DNA of 33,787 nucleotides from the NCBI GenBank assembly GCA_036272935.1, contig DATAXP010000126.1, positions 1 to 33,787 on the forward strand. The letters run 5' to 3'. The position numbers and the translations under genes are program-made. The stretch's first letter is position 1, and each line of letters begins with the position of its first letter. This stretch comes from DATAXP01 sp036272935 (GTDB lineage Bacteria > Planctomycetota > Planctomycetia > Pirellulales > PNKZ01). Under the pieces are notes generated by a model. It ran no database searches. It saw only the letters and a list, made by a program, of their open reading frames with translations, and was not told the DNA's origin. Of this stretch, positions 20,909 to 28,283 are shown piece by piece.

Positions 20909-22417
20909 TTGTTGACATTGTTACAACCCAGAATATCTACGCTCGTTTTCGTGGCGCTCGTCTCAGCGATGCAGGCGTTCTGCACCGCGCCGCGAGCGCA
21001 AGCAGACGTTGCCGCAAGCCCTCGCCGACCCAACATCGTCGTGATCCTCACGGACGACCAAGGCTACGCCGACGTCGGTTGTTTTGGAGCGAGCGGCTTT
21101 GCGACGCCGCGGCTCGACCGCATGGCTCGTGAAGGGCGGCGATTCACCGATTTTTACGTCGCCCAGCCGGTGTGTACCGCCTCGCGCGCCGCGCTGATGA
21201 CCGGTTGTTACTCGAACCGCGTCGGGTTGTTCGGTGCGTTGAACCACGAGAGCACCATCGGCATCAGCGACGCCGAGTTGCTGCTGCCCGAGCTTTGCCG
21301 GCAGCACGGCTACGCGACCGCGATCTTCGGCAAATGGCATCTGGGGCATCGTCCCAAGTTCCTCCCCACGCGGCACGGCTTCGATGAGTTCCTGGGTATC
21401 CCGTATTCGAACGACAACGGCCCGCTGCACCCCATCGTGCGCGGCATCCCCCCGTTGCCTTTGATCGACGGCGAACAGGTGGTTGAACTCGATCCCGATC
21501 AATCGCAGTTCACCCGTCGATTCACTCAGCGCGCGGTCGCGTTCATCGAACGCAATCGCGATCGCCCCTTCTTTTTGTACTTGCCGCACGTGATGCCGCA
21601 CGTGCCGATCTTTGCCTCCGATACATTTCGTAGGCGCACAGCGCGTGGCCTTTACGGCGACGTGATCGAAGAGCTTGACTGGTCGGTCGGCCAGGTGCTC
21701 GACGCCCTCGAGCGCAATGGACTCGACGAGCGCACGCTGGTCATCTTCGCCAGCGACAATGGGCCGTTTCTCTCCTACGGCGATCACGCCGGCTCAGCGA
21801 CACCGCTGCGCGAAGGGAAGCTCACCACCTGGGAAGGCGGAGTGCGGGTGCCGTGCATCATGCGCTGGACGGGAACGATTCCGGCCGGTACCACCTGCCA
21901 CGACCTGCTGTCCACCGTCGATCTGCTACCGACCGTCGCCGGGCTGATCGGCGCGAAGCTGCCCGAACGCATCATCGACGGACGCGACATTCGAGCGTCG
22001 ATCGTCGGCGAGCCTGGAGCCAAGTCGCCGCACGAGGCATGGTTCTATTATGCCGGCGACGAGTTGCAGGCCGTGCGCTCCGGTGATTGGAAGCTGCACC
22101 TGCCGCACGACTATCTCACCCCCGCCTCGCCGCTTGGCACCGGCGGCAAGCCGGCGAACTTCGAACACCTGCATCCCGAATCGATGCAGCTTTCCGGACT
22201 GCGCGGCATTGCCAGCCGGCATGGCTACCTCGTCGAGCATACCGACTTGGCTCTGTACAACTTGAAAGACGATGTCGGCGAGCAACACAACGTCGCGGCC
22301 GAGCATCCCGAGATCGTCACCCGGCTGCAACAATATGTCGAGCAAGCTCGCGACGACTTGGGCGACTCGCTCGTTGGCCGCATCGGCAAGAACGTGCGAC
22401 CGGTGGGCAAGCTGTGA
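20909..22417 (+). CDS. secreted arylsulfatase-type sulfatase
   Basis: Sulfatases of this type remove sulfate esters from glycans or small molecules, and planctomycetes carry many. The 502-residue product has an N-terminal signal (ISTLVFVALVSAMQAF, cleavage near AQADVA), metal ligands in VILTDDQGYADVG (Asp49, Asp50), and the formylglycine motif CTASR with Cys89 as the modified residue. This is the Cys-x-Ala-x-Arg variant of the usual Cys-x-Pro-x-Arg. It also shows FGKWHLGH (Lys142, His144) and FASDNGPF (Asp283, Asn284). Export and an FGly-generating enzyme elsewhere in the genome are implied. No ATG or GTG lies upstream of the hydrophobic core in this frame, so a TTG at 20909, 20912 or 20918 must start it. 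The substrate cannot be told. Confidence 0.92.
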   Translation: MLTLLQPRISTLVFVALVSAMQAFCTAPRAQADVAASPRRPNIVVILTDDQGYADVGCFGASGFATPRLDRMAREGRRFTDFYVAQPVCTASRAALMTGCYSNRVGLFGALNHESTIGISDAELLLPELCRQHGYATAIFGKWHLGHRPKFLPTRHGFDEFLGIPYSNDNGPLHPIVRGIPPLPLIDGEQVVELDPDQSQFTRRFTQRAVAFIERNRDRPFFLYLPHVMPHVPIFASDTFRRRTARGLYGDVIEELDWSVGQVLDALERNGLDERTLVIFASDNGPFLSYGDHAGSATPLREGKLTTWEGGVRVPCIMRWTGTIPAGTTCHDLLSTVDLLPTVAGLIGAKLPERIIDGRDIRASIVGEPGAKSPHEAWFYYAGDELQAVRSGDWKLHLPHDYLTPASPLGTGGKPANFEHLHPESMQLSGLRGIASRHGYLVEHTDLALYNLKDDVGEQHNVAAEHPEIVTRLQQYVEQARDDLGDSLVGRIGKNVRPVGKL

Positions 22418-22432
22418 CCGGCGCGCCGACGA

Positions 22433-23671
22433 TTAGCGAGCCACAGGCGATTTCATCAAGGCTAGCAACCGTGCGGCGGCCGCATCGGCGAAGGCCGCAT
22501 CGTTGATGTGCAGGTCGAGTTCTTCGACCGGCACGCTCCCCGCGGCAGAGCGCAGCGCGCTGAACAGCGCCTGGCGCGCCGCCGGGTCGTCGAACGGCTG
22601 GCCCTCGCGATCGAGCGCCGAGACGCCGCGTTGCGGCAGCAACACCGCCGTCGGCCCTTGGGCTGTCGCGAGCTTGCGGCCAATCTCGGCACCAAGCTGA
22701 ACGTTTTCCTCGACGGTCGTGCGCATCAGCGTCACGTTGGCGTTGTGGCGATAGAGCAGGCGACTGCGAAACCGCTCGGGAACCGTCGCCAAACCAAGAA
22801 AATTCACCATGTCGAGCGCCCCGACCGAAACCACTTGCGGTACGCCGCGCTGCCCTGCCGCGGTCAGCCGATCGGGCCCAGCACTCAGCATGCCGCCGAC
22901 CAGTTCATCGGCCAACTCGGTCGTGGTGATGTCGAGCACACCGGCCACCAATCGTTCGGCCACCAGCGCCTCCATCGCCCGGCCGCCGTTGCCGGTAGCA
23001 TGAAACACCAGCACCTCGTACCCCGCCATTTCGAGCACTTCACGTGCCCGCTGAACACACGGCGTCGTGACGCCGAACATCGTCGCGGCGACCAGCGGCT
23101 TGTCATACGGCGGTCCGTCGGTTGGCGGATTGTGACTCAATGTCACCATGCCGGCCATCGCGAGTGCAGCGTTGGCGAGAATCGGCCGGCTGATGCGATT
23201 AACGCCGGCGATATCGACAATGGAATTGACCATCGCAATGTCTTTGTCGCCGACGTACTGGCGAACCTGGCCTGAAGCCAGCGTGCTGACCATTAGCTTC
23301 GGCAAGCCGATCGGCAGCGCCCGCATGGCCGCCGTGGCGATTGTCGTGCCTGCCGAGCCGCCGAGCCCGAAGACACCCGCGACCAGCCCCGCGGCATGGC
23401 GATCGGCGATCACCCGAGCCGCCCCCGCAGCCGCCGCGGCGACTGCCGTGCCTCGGTCACCTGCCGTGCGCAGCGTCTCAACCGATTCCCCGGCTGCCGC
23501 GAACACCGCATCGCGTGGAATGTCGGCCTCGATCGCCGGTGACGCTAGGCAGCCGCAATCGACCACCGTGCAGGCGACGCCGCATTGGCGAAGCACGTCG
23601 CGGACAAACGCCGCCTCGATGCCTTTGGTATCGAGCGCGGCTAGCAGGTGGACCGAAGGGGTGCGCCTCAT
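22433..23671 (-). CDS. UPF0261 / Tm-1-like ATP-binding domain protein
   Basis: The 412-residue product matches the UPF0261 family, homologous to the N-terminal half of tomato Tm-1. Landmarks are VHLLAALDTKGIEAAFVRDVL at the start, VFGLGGSAGTTIATAAMRALPIGLPKLMVST, GDKDIAMVNSIVDIAGVN, VAATMFGVTTPCV, and GYEVLVFHATGNGGRAMEAL. The Gly-rich segments are the proposed nucleotide-binding part. The biochemical role in bacteria is not established. The frame is open to 23917, but the ATG at 23671 overlaps the stop of the preceding TIM-barrel gene as ATGA, so the two are co-translated. It converges on the sulfatase gene with only 15 bases between stops. Confidence 0.9.
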   Translation of the reverse strand: MRRTPSVHLLAALDTKGIEAAFVRDVLRQCGVACTVVDCGCLASPAIEADIPRDAVFAAAGESVETLRTAGDRGTAVAAAAAGAARVIADRHAAGLVAGVFGLGGSAGTTIATAAMRALPIGLPKLMVSTLASGQVRQYVGDKDIAMVNSIVDIAGVNRISRPILANAALAMAGMVTLSHNPPTDGPPYDKPLVAATMFGVTTPCVQRAREVLEMAGYEVLVFHATGNGGRAMEALVAERLVAGVLDITTTELADELVGGMLSAGPDRLTAAGQRGVPQVVSVGALDMVNFLGLATVPERFRSRLLYRHNANVTLMRTTVEENVQLGAEIGRKLATAQGPTAVLLPQRGVSALDREGQPFDDPAARQALFSALRSAAGSVPVEELDLHINDAAFADAAAARLLALMKSPVAR

Positions 23672-24519
23672 GACTCGACGGCGCCACGAGCGCTCCGCAG
23701 TTTGAGCCCGACGAACGTGCGCACCTGCCGCGTGATGGCCGTCTCGACCGGCAGTCGTTCCATCGAGCTGGCCCCGTAAAAGCCGTCGACCGCAGTGCGA
23801 TCGATGATGTACTGCGCGTCCTCGGGCGAGGCGATCGGTCCACCGTGGCACAACACCAGTTGATCGTTCCGCACGTCGCGACACGCTGCGGTGATCTCGG
23901 CGATCCGCGGCACGCACTGGTCGAGCGTGAGCGCAGTTTGGGCGCCGATGGTACCAGTGGTGGTCAGCCCCATGTGGGCGACGATCACGTCGGCTCCCGC
24001 CTCGGCCATCAACCGCGCTTCCGGGGCGTTAAACACGTACGGCGTGGTCAGCAGATCCAGCTTTCGCGCCACGACAACTAGCTCGACCTCGTTGTCGTAG
24101 CCCATGCCGGTCTCTTCCAGATTCGCGCGGAAGATGCCGTCGAACAGTCCGACAGTTGGAAAGTTCTGGATACCGGCAAAGCCCATCTCGATCAGCTCGC
24201 GCAGGAACGGCTCGCGCAGCAAGAACGGATCGGTCGCGCACACTCCGGCCAGCACCGGCGTGTGGCGGACGACCGAGAGCACTTCGCGCCCCATCTCGCG
24301 GACAATCTCGTTCGCGTTGCCGAAGGGGAGCATCCCGGCCAACGATCCGCGTCCCGCCATCCGGTAGCGGCCGGAGTTGTAGATGACGATCAGATCGATT
24401 CCGCCGGCCTCTTCGCACTTGGCCGAGATGCCGGTCCCCGCCCCGCCGCCAATGATCGGCTCGCCACACGCCACCTTGGCGCGCAGCCGCGTCAGAATCT
24501 CATTTCGCCGTGAACTCAT
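23668..24519 (-). CDS. phosphoenolpyruvate hydrolase-family TIM-barrel protein
   Basis: The 283-residue product matches the TIM-barrel family annotated as phosphoenolpyruvate hydrolase-like, homologous to the C-terminal half of tomato Tm-1. It shows PIIGGGAGTGISAKCEEAGG, DLIVIYNSGRYRMAGRGSLAG, LAGVCATDPF, GFAGIQNFPTVGLFDG, AGADVIVAHMGLTTTGTIGA and LCHGGPIASPEDAQYI. The Gly-rich loops at barrel strand ends suggest phosphate binding. The reaction in vivo is not firmly known. The gene is the first of a two-gene unit with the UPF0261 gene, overlapping by four bases. No clear ribosome-binding site precedes the ATG at 24519. The gene lies just upstream of, and divergent from, the tRNA-Lys gene. Confidence 0.9.
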   Translation of the reverse strand: MSSRRNEILTRLRAKVACGEPIIGGGAGTGISAKCEEAGGIDLIVIYNSGRYRMAGRGSLAGMLPFGNANEIVREMGREVLSVVRHTPVLAGVCATDPFLLREPFLRELIEMGFAGIQNFPTVGLFDGIFRANLEETGMGYDNEVELVVVARKLDLLTTPYVFNAPEARLMAEAGADVIVAHMGLTTTGTIGAQTALTLDQCVPRIAEITAACRDVRNDQLVLCHGGPIASPEDAQYIIDRTAVDGFYGASSMERLPVETAITRQVRTFVGLKLRSARGAVES

Positions 24520-24639
24520 ACGTCAAGCTCAAGAAGGAACGTCGCGAAAGCGGATGTCGTTCGCAAGAATTATTGTTCTGCCCCACGCGTGGCACAAGAT
24601 ACGCCCACACGAGGGCTGTACCGCGCGCGACCTACGGGC

Positions 24640-24645
24640 CATAAT
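24640..24645 (+). promoter_or_regulatory. possible -10 element of the tRNA-Lys gene
   Basis: CATAAT lies 16 bases before the tRNA, at a suitable distance for a -10 box with a start near 24652. The best -35 candidate at the right spacing is only weak (CTGTAC near 24616). Confidence 0.3.
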
Positions 24646-24661
24646 CGCGGTTCTGCACGTC

Positions 24662-24734
<73 letters not shown>

Positions 24735-24741
24735 GTTGAAA

Positions 24742-24768
24742 GACGTATGGCGTTGAACGCTTTACGTC
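24742..24768 (+). other. hairpin directly after the tRNA
   Basis: GACGTA (24742-24747) pairs with TACGTC (24763-24768), and an inner GCGT/ACGC pair closes a tight loop. It begins eight bases after the tRNA. There is no T-run. It may help end or process the tRNA transcript, or be part of the attachment region. Confidence 0.35.
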
Positions 24769-24771
24769 GAA

Positions 24772-24840
24772 GTTTGCACAGAATGTTCCGTAGGTGAAAA
24801 CCGTCATTTGCACCGATTCCCGTGCAAATGCTGTGCAAAC
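24772..24840. repeat. nested inverted repeats of TTTGCAC, possible recombinase arm sites
   Basis: GTTTGCACAG (24772-24781) and CTGTGCAAAC (24831-24840) are perfect 10-base inverted copies. Inside them CATTTGCAC (24805-24813) and GTGCAAATG (24822-24830) are perfect 9-base inverted copies with an 8-base centre. Four copies of TTTGCAC, two in each direction, thus lie between the tRNA-Lys 3' end and the integrase remnant. That is where an integrase or excisionase would bind. The binding role is inferred. Confidence 0.6.
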
Positions 24841-24878
24841 CGTTTCGTCGGTCGTTCCCTTCACGAAGGGGAACAACG

Positions 24879-25178
24879 ATGAACGTCTGGCGGAAACAAA
24901 CCACGAAGCGGGGCGACAACGGGGTTGTGCTCTCCAAGCGGTTCTACGGAACGCTTCGGCTAGCGTCGGGACGTGCTCAACAAGTTCCACTCGTCGAAGA
25001 CCGGGACGCTTCCAAGACGCTCCTGCGGCGTCTACAGAGCGAACAAGACGAATACCGTTCCTTTGGACGCTCGGCGGCGTTCGTTCGTGAGCGTCAACGC
25101 CCGTTGCTCGAATTGGTGGACGAGTTCGAGGGGTTTCTAGCGCTAGAAGCGGTTACGAATCTGGTTGGTGATAGCTAA
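24879..25178 (+). pseudogene. tyrosine integrase, N-terminal remnant
   Basis: The 99-residue reading frame starts at an ATG preceded by GGGGAA at a good distance. It opens MNVWRKQTTKRGDNGVVLS, continues FYGTLRLASGRAQQVPLVEDRDASKTLL and RPLLELVDEFEGFLALEAV, and stops at 25178. This pattern, a basic start, a small strand-rich domain, then a helix beginning LLELVDEFEGFL, is like the arm-binding and start of the core-binding domains of planctomycete tyrosine integrases. Complete integrases have 350 or more residues. The catalytic Arg, His-x-x-Arg and Tyr parts are absent. With a tRNA just upstream, it looks like the surviving end of an excised or decayed element. A small free-standing DNA-binding protein is a less likely alternative. 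Confidence 0.6.
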
Positions 25179-25200
25179 ACGCTTAAGTTGCGTGGCTCGT

Positions 25201-25389
25201 ATCTGGAGCAGCCTCGGCGCGTTCACCGTCGGCTACTCCAGCGGCGCCGAACAGCTCACCTGCACCCCGACCGCGGTACCCGAACCGACCAGCCTGCTGT
25301 TGGCCACGCTGGCCGCCGCAGGCCTCGGCGCCCGCACTCTCCATCGCCGCCGCAAGGCGAAGCACGCCGACGCCACGCCATCCTGCTAG
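25201..25389 (+). pseudogene. orphan C-terminal end of a PEP-CTERM protein
   Basis: The frame reads LGAFTVGYSSGAEQLTC, then VPEPTSLLLATLAAAGLGA and a basic end RTLHRRRKAK. This is a complete PEP-CTERM sorting tail: the Pro-Glu-Pro motif, a hydrophobic helix, and a cluster of Arg/Lys. Such tails direct exported proteins to an exosortase-type processing system. The exported domain that should precede it is missing: upstream the frame runs into the integrase remnant within about 15 codons. The gene therefore lost its 5' part, perhaps in the same deletion that cut the integrase. The TAG at 25387-25389 ends it. Confidence 0.65.
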
Positions 25390-25462
25390 AGATGCCGCAC
25401 CGAAGGGACTCGTATGGCGCGCTTCATCGTCCTCGCAGCCGGCCTTCCGAAGGGAGAAGCGG

Positions 25463-27661
25463 TCACGGCTGCTGCCAGATACGGACGGAGCCGTCGCGGC
25501 CCCCTGAGGCCAACAACGAGCCGTCCCTGTTGAACGCGACGGTATGCACGCCGGTCTTGTGACCGAGATACGTCGCGATCAACTCGCCGGTGGCGGCGTT
25601 CCATACTTTCACTGCACCGTCGGTACCACCGGTTGCCAGTCGAGAGCCATCGGGCGAGAACGCGATGCCCCAGATGTCGCCGTCGTGCCCGTGCCACGAT
25701 TTGACAAGCCCACCGCTGTCGACGTCCCAGAGGCGCACGGTCTTGTCCCACCCGGCCGATGCAAGACGCTTCCCATCGGGATGGAACGACAGGCTATACA
25801 CCGGCCCTGAATGACCTTCGAGCAGCAATCGTTGCGAAAGTGTCGCAGCGTTCCAGAGTCTGACAACTTTGTCGCTGCCGGCGGTCGCCAAAGTCTTATC
25901 ATTCGCAGAGACGGCAACGGCATACACGCCGCTGGGCGATTGTGCCTCGGCGATTGGCTTCATCGTCTCGATCGACCAAACGCGCACGCCTCCGGCGCGA
26001 TCGCCCGAGAACAGCCGCTGGCCGTCGTGCGAGAAGGTCAAGCCGCGGACCGCGTTGGGGCGCTCGAACGTCGCCTGCGGCGTTGCCTGCGACAATCTCC
26101 ACAGGTGGATCGCCCCTTCGTCACCCGCGGTGGCAAACGTATCGCCCGACGGTGCAAACTGTACCGACCAGATGTTGCCGCGATGTGCGTTAATCGTCTC
26201 GGTCACGCTCCGCGTCGGCAAGTCCCACAGCCGCACCGTGCCGTCCTCGACCGCCATGGCCACCGTCGGGCTCGACGGATCGAACGCGACCGACCACACG
26301 GCGCCGGCATTGGCGGTAAGGACGCTCATCGGCTCGGCCGTCGAGATGGCTTCCAGCGACGCCGTGCCGTACGGCACCAAGGCCATGCCAGCCAACAACC
26401 CAATGCCCAAAAACACGACCGCTCCGATCGCCGCGATCCAACGGTTGCGAATCGTGCGTTTTCGCTTTTCGATGACACAGACCGTCGGCACATCGTCCGA
26501 CGTTGTCTTCATCAACGCCCATTGGAAGTCGAGCAGCTCGGCAAGATGGATGGCCGACTGAAAGCGGTCATCGGCTTTCTTGGCCAGCAGCCGGTCGATC
26601 GTTTCCGACAGCCACTCGGGAACCTGGGGATTGAGCTCTCGCAACGGACGGTGCTTGGCTTCGGCAATCTGCCGCATGATCGCGAGCGTCGAGTTACCAT
26701 TGAACGGCGGCTGTCCGGCGCACATCTCGTACAAAATGGCGCCAAGACTGAACAGGTCGGAGCGCGGATCGGCCTCGGCCCCCAAGGCTTGTTCCGGGGC
26801 CATGTACAACGGAGTGCCGGTGACAAAACCGGTCCGCGTGAGCTTCACATCTTCCGAGACGCGCGCCAGTCCAAAATCGGTTAACAGCACGCGGTCGTGC
26901 GGCGGTTCGAGCAAAATGTTGCTCGGCTTGATATCGCGGTGGATCAACCCTTGCGCATGGGCCGCGGCCAGACCGTGGGCCGCTTGCATGCCGATGCGCA
27001 CGATCTCGAGCACCGGCAACGTCTTGATACTCGTCAGGCGTTGTTCGAGCGTCTCGCCGGCCACGAGCTGCATGACGAGATAAGGCAACCCATCGCCGGC
27101 GGCCTTCTCGACCTGGTGCACGGCAACGACGTTCTCGTGCGTGATCGACGCCGCGGCGCGCGCCTCGCGGCAGAAGCGCTGACCCGCGGTTTCGTCGCTG
27201 GCCAGATCCGGATCGAGCACTTTGATGGCAACATTGCGCTGCAGCCTGGTGTCGAACGCCTCGAGCACCAAGCCCATGCCGCCTCGGCCGATGATGCGCA
27301 TCACATCGAAGTGAGCCAGGCGGCCGAGATAGGCGGTGTCGGTTGCCGGCTGCAAAAACGACAACGATACGTTGTGCGAACGGACGATGGGTGTCGACGC
27401 GACAACCTGGGCCGATGGCGTGTCCAGCGCTTCGAGCACCGGCCAATAGGCCGACGTCGCGGCTGGCTCTGCCTGGTGCAGCGACTGGACCACTTGCGGC
27501 AGGTTGGTTCCGTCGGTGGCGATGTTCTCAAGCTTCGATTGGCAACACGAGCACGCTTCCAGGTGGCTCATGCACTCTTGTTGCCGCCCGTCAGAGAGCG
27601 AGCCAGCAAGCAACTGCTCGAGCTCGACCGGTTCGGGGCATGGTGGTGTTGTCGTTTTCAT
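25463..27661 (-). CDS. membrane Ser/Thr kinase with anti-sigma-like zinc motif and seven WD40 repeats
   Basis: The 732-residue product has four parts. Residues 1-50 resemble an anti-sigma zinc finger: LEQLLAGSLSD, then HLEACSCCQSKLE with the His-x3-Cys-x2-Cys pattern. A Hanks-type kinase spans about 117-380, with GRGGMG at 125-130, Lys147, HRDIKPSN with Asp243, DFG at 262-264 and APE at 288-290, so it should be active. One membrane helix lies at about 408-429. Residues 445-732 form seven WD40 repeats ending VRLWD, VRLWN and VRIWQ, enough for one closed propeller outside the membrane. GGAGG six bases before the ATG at 27661 fixes the start, although the frame opens at 27787. The sigma factor stop lies one base upstream, so the two are coupled. 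Confidence 0.94.
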   Translation of the reverse strand: MKTTTPPCPEPVELEQLLAGSLSDGRQQECMSHLEACSCCQSKLENIATDGTNLPQVVQSLHQAEPAATSAYWPVLEALDTPSAQVVASTPIVRSHNVSLSFLQPATDTAYLGRLAHFDVMRIIGRGGMGLVLEAFDTRLQRNVAIKVLDPDLASDETAGQRFCREARAAASITHENVVAVHQVEKAAGDGLPYLVMQLVAGETLEQRLTSIKTLPVLEIVRIGMQAAHGLAAAHAQGLIHRDIKPSNILLEPPHDRVLLTDFGLARVSEDVKLTRTGFVTGTPLYMAPEQALGAEADPRSDLFSLGAILYEMCAGQPPFNGNSTLAIMRQIAEAKHRPLRELNPQVPEWLSETIDRLLAKKADDRFQSAIHLAELLDFQWALMKTTSDDVPTVCVIEKRKRTIRNRWIAAIGAVVFLGIGLLAGMALVPYGTASLEAISTAEPMSVLTANAGAVWSVAFDPSSPTVAMAVEDGTVRLWDLPTRSVTETINAHRGNIWSVQFAPSGDTFATAGDEGAIHLWRLSQATPQATFERPNAVRGLTFSHDGQRLFSGDRAGGVRVWSIETMKPIAEAQSPSGVYAVAVSANDKTLATAGSDKVVRLWNAATLSQRLLLEGHSGPVYSLSFHPDGKRLASAGWDKTVRLWDVDSGGLVKSWHGHDGDIWGIAFSPDGSRLATGGTDGAVKVWNAATGELIATYLGHKTGVHTVAFNRDGSLLASGGRDGSVRIWQQP

Positions 27662-27662
27662 G

Positions 27663-28283
27663 TCAGGCCTCCGTGGCCGTTTCTTCTTGCCGCCGCATCG
27701 CGTCGACCTCGTCCTTGAGCCTGGCCAGCACGCGACTCTTGGCGACGTACACCGCCCCGGCCGAAAGACCAAGCTCGGCGACGACATCGGTCACGGCGGC
27801 TCCTTCGACGGCGGTCAGCCAAAACGCTCGCCAGGTCTTTTCCTGAAATTCTGCCTTGATCCGCTCCATGGCCAGCGCTGCCAAACGACGCTGGTATTCC
27901 ATCTCCCACTCGGCGTCGCCGTCGTGGTCGTCGGACTGCATGTCGAGCAGGCGATTGGTCGTCGTGTCGCCAGAACCTCGCGGACGTACGCGGCGGGCCG
28001 ACAGGAAGTTGAACACCTTGTTGCGCGTGACGGTGAACAGCCAGCCGCGAAACGTCCCCTGCTTCGGATCGTAGTCGAGCCGGCCGATCGCCGAGGACAC
28101 CGAACGCATCACGTCCTGCATCACGTCGGCCGCGTCGGCATCCTGCAGGCCGCGGCGCCGGGCGAACCCGTAGACGACCGGGCCGTACAACGCCAGAAAC
28201 TCGCGCCAGGCGCTTTGATTGTTGCCGTCGCGGATTTGCACCAGCAAGCTGGCGCGCGTCAGCGGTGAGTCGTCGACAGGCAT
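27663..28283 (-). CDS. ECF-type RNA polymerase sigma factor
   Basis: The 206-residue product has a sigma-2 region at about 20-95 (WREFLALYGPVVYGFARR, then DAADVMQDVM and TFRGWLFTVTRNKVFNFL) and a sigma-4 region at about 130-190 whose helix-turn-helix is VTDVVAELGLSAGAVYVAKSRV. No sigma-3 or sigma-1 region is present, as in ECF factors. It directs RNA polymerase to a specific promoter set when released from its regulator. The kinase gene one base downstream carries an anti-sigma-like zinc motif and is the likely regulator, a pairing well known in planctomycetes. Its ATG lies inside the last 25 bases of the giant repeat gene. Variable acidic residues (SDDHDGDAEWE) link the two domains. Confidence 0.95.
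   Translation of the reverse strand: MPVDDSPLTRASLLVQIRDGNNQSAWREFLALYGPVVYGFARRRGLQDADAADVMQDVMRSVSSAIGRLDYDPKQGTFRGWLFTVTRNKVFNFLSARRVRPRGSGDTTTNRLLDMQSDDHDGDAEWEMEYQRRLAALAMERIKAEFQEKTWRAFWLTAVEGAAVTDVVAELGLSAGAVYVAKSRVLARLKDEVDAMRRQEETATEA

Noticed and set aside
23672..23917. N-terminal extension of the UPF0261 protein by 82 residues
   Set aside because: The added part is Arg-rich, overlaps the TIM-barrel gene out of frame, and the ATGA junction explains the start.
25390..28283. Idea that the sigma-kinase pair was inserted into one PEP-CTERM gene, splitting repeat body from tail
   Set aside because: The orphan tail at 25201-25389 is on the plus strand while the truncated repeat gene is on the minus strand, so a single insertion cannot explain both.
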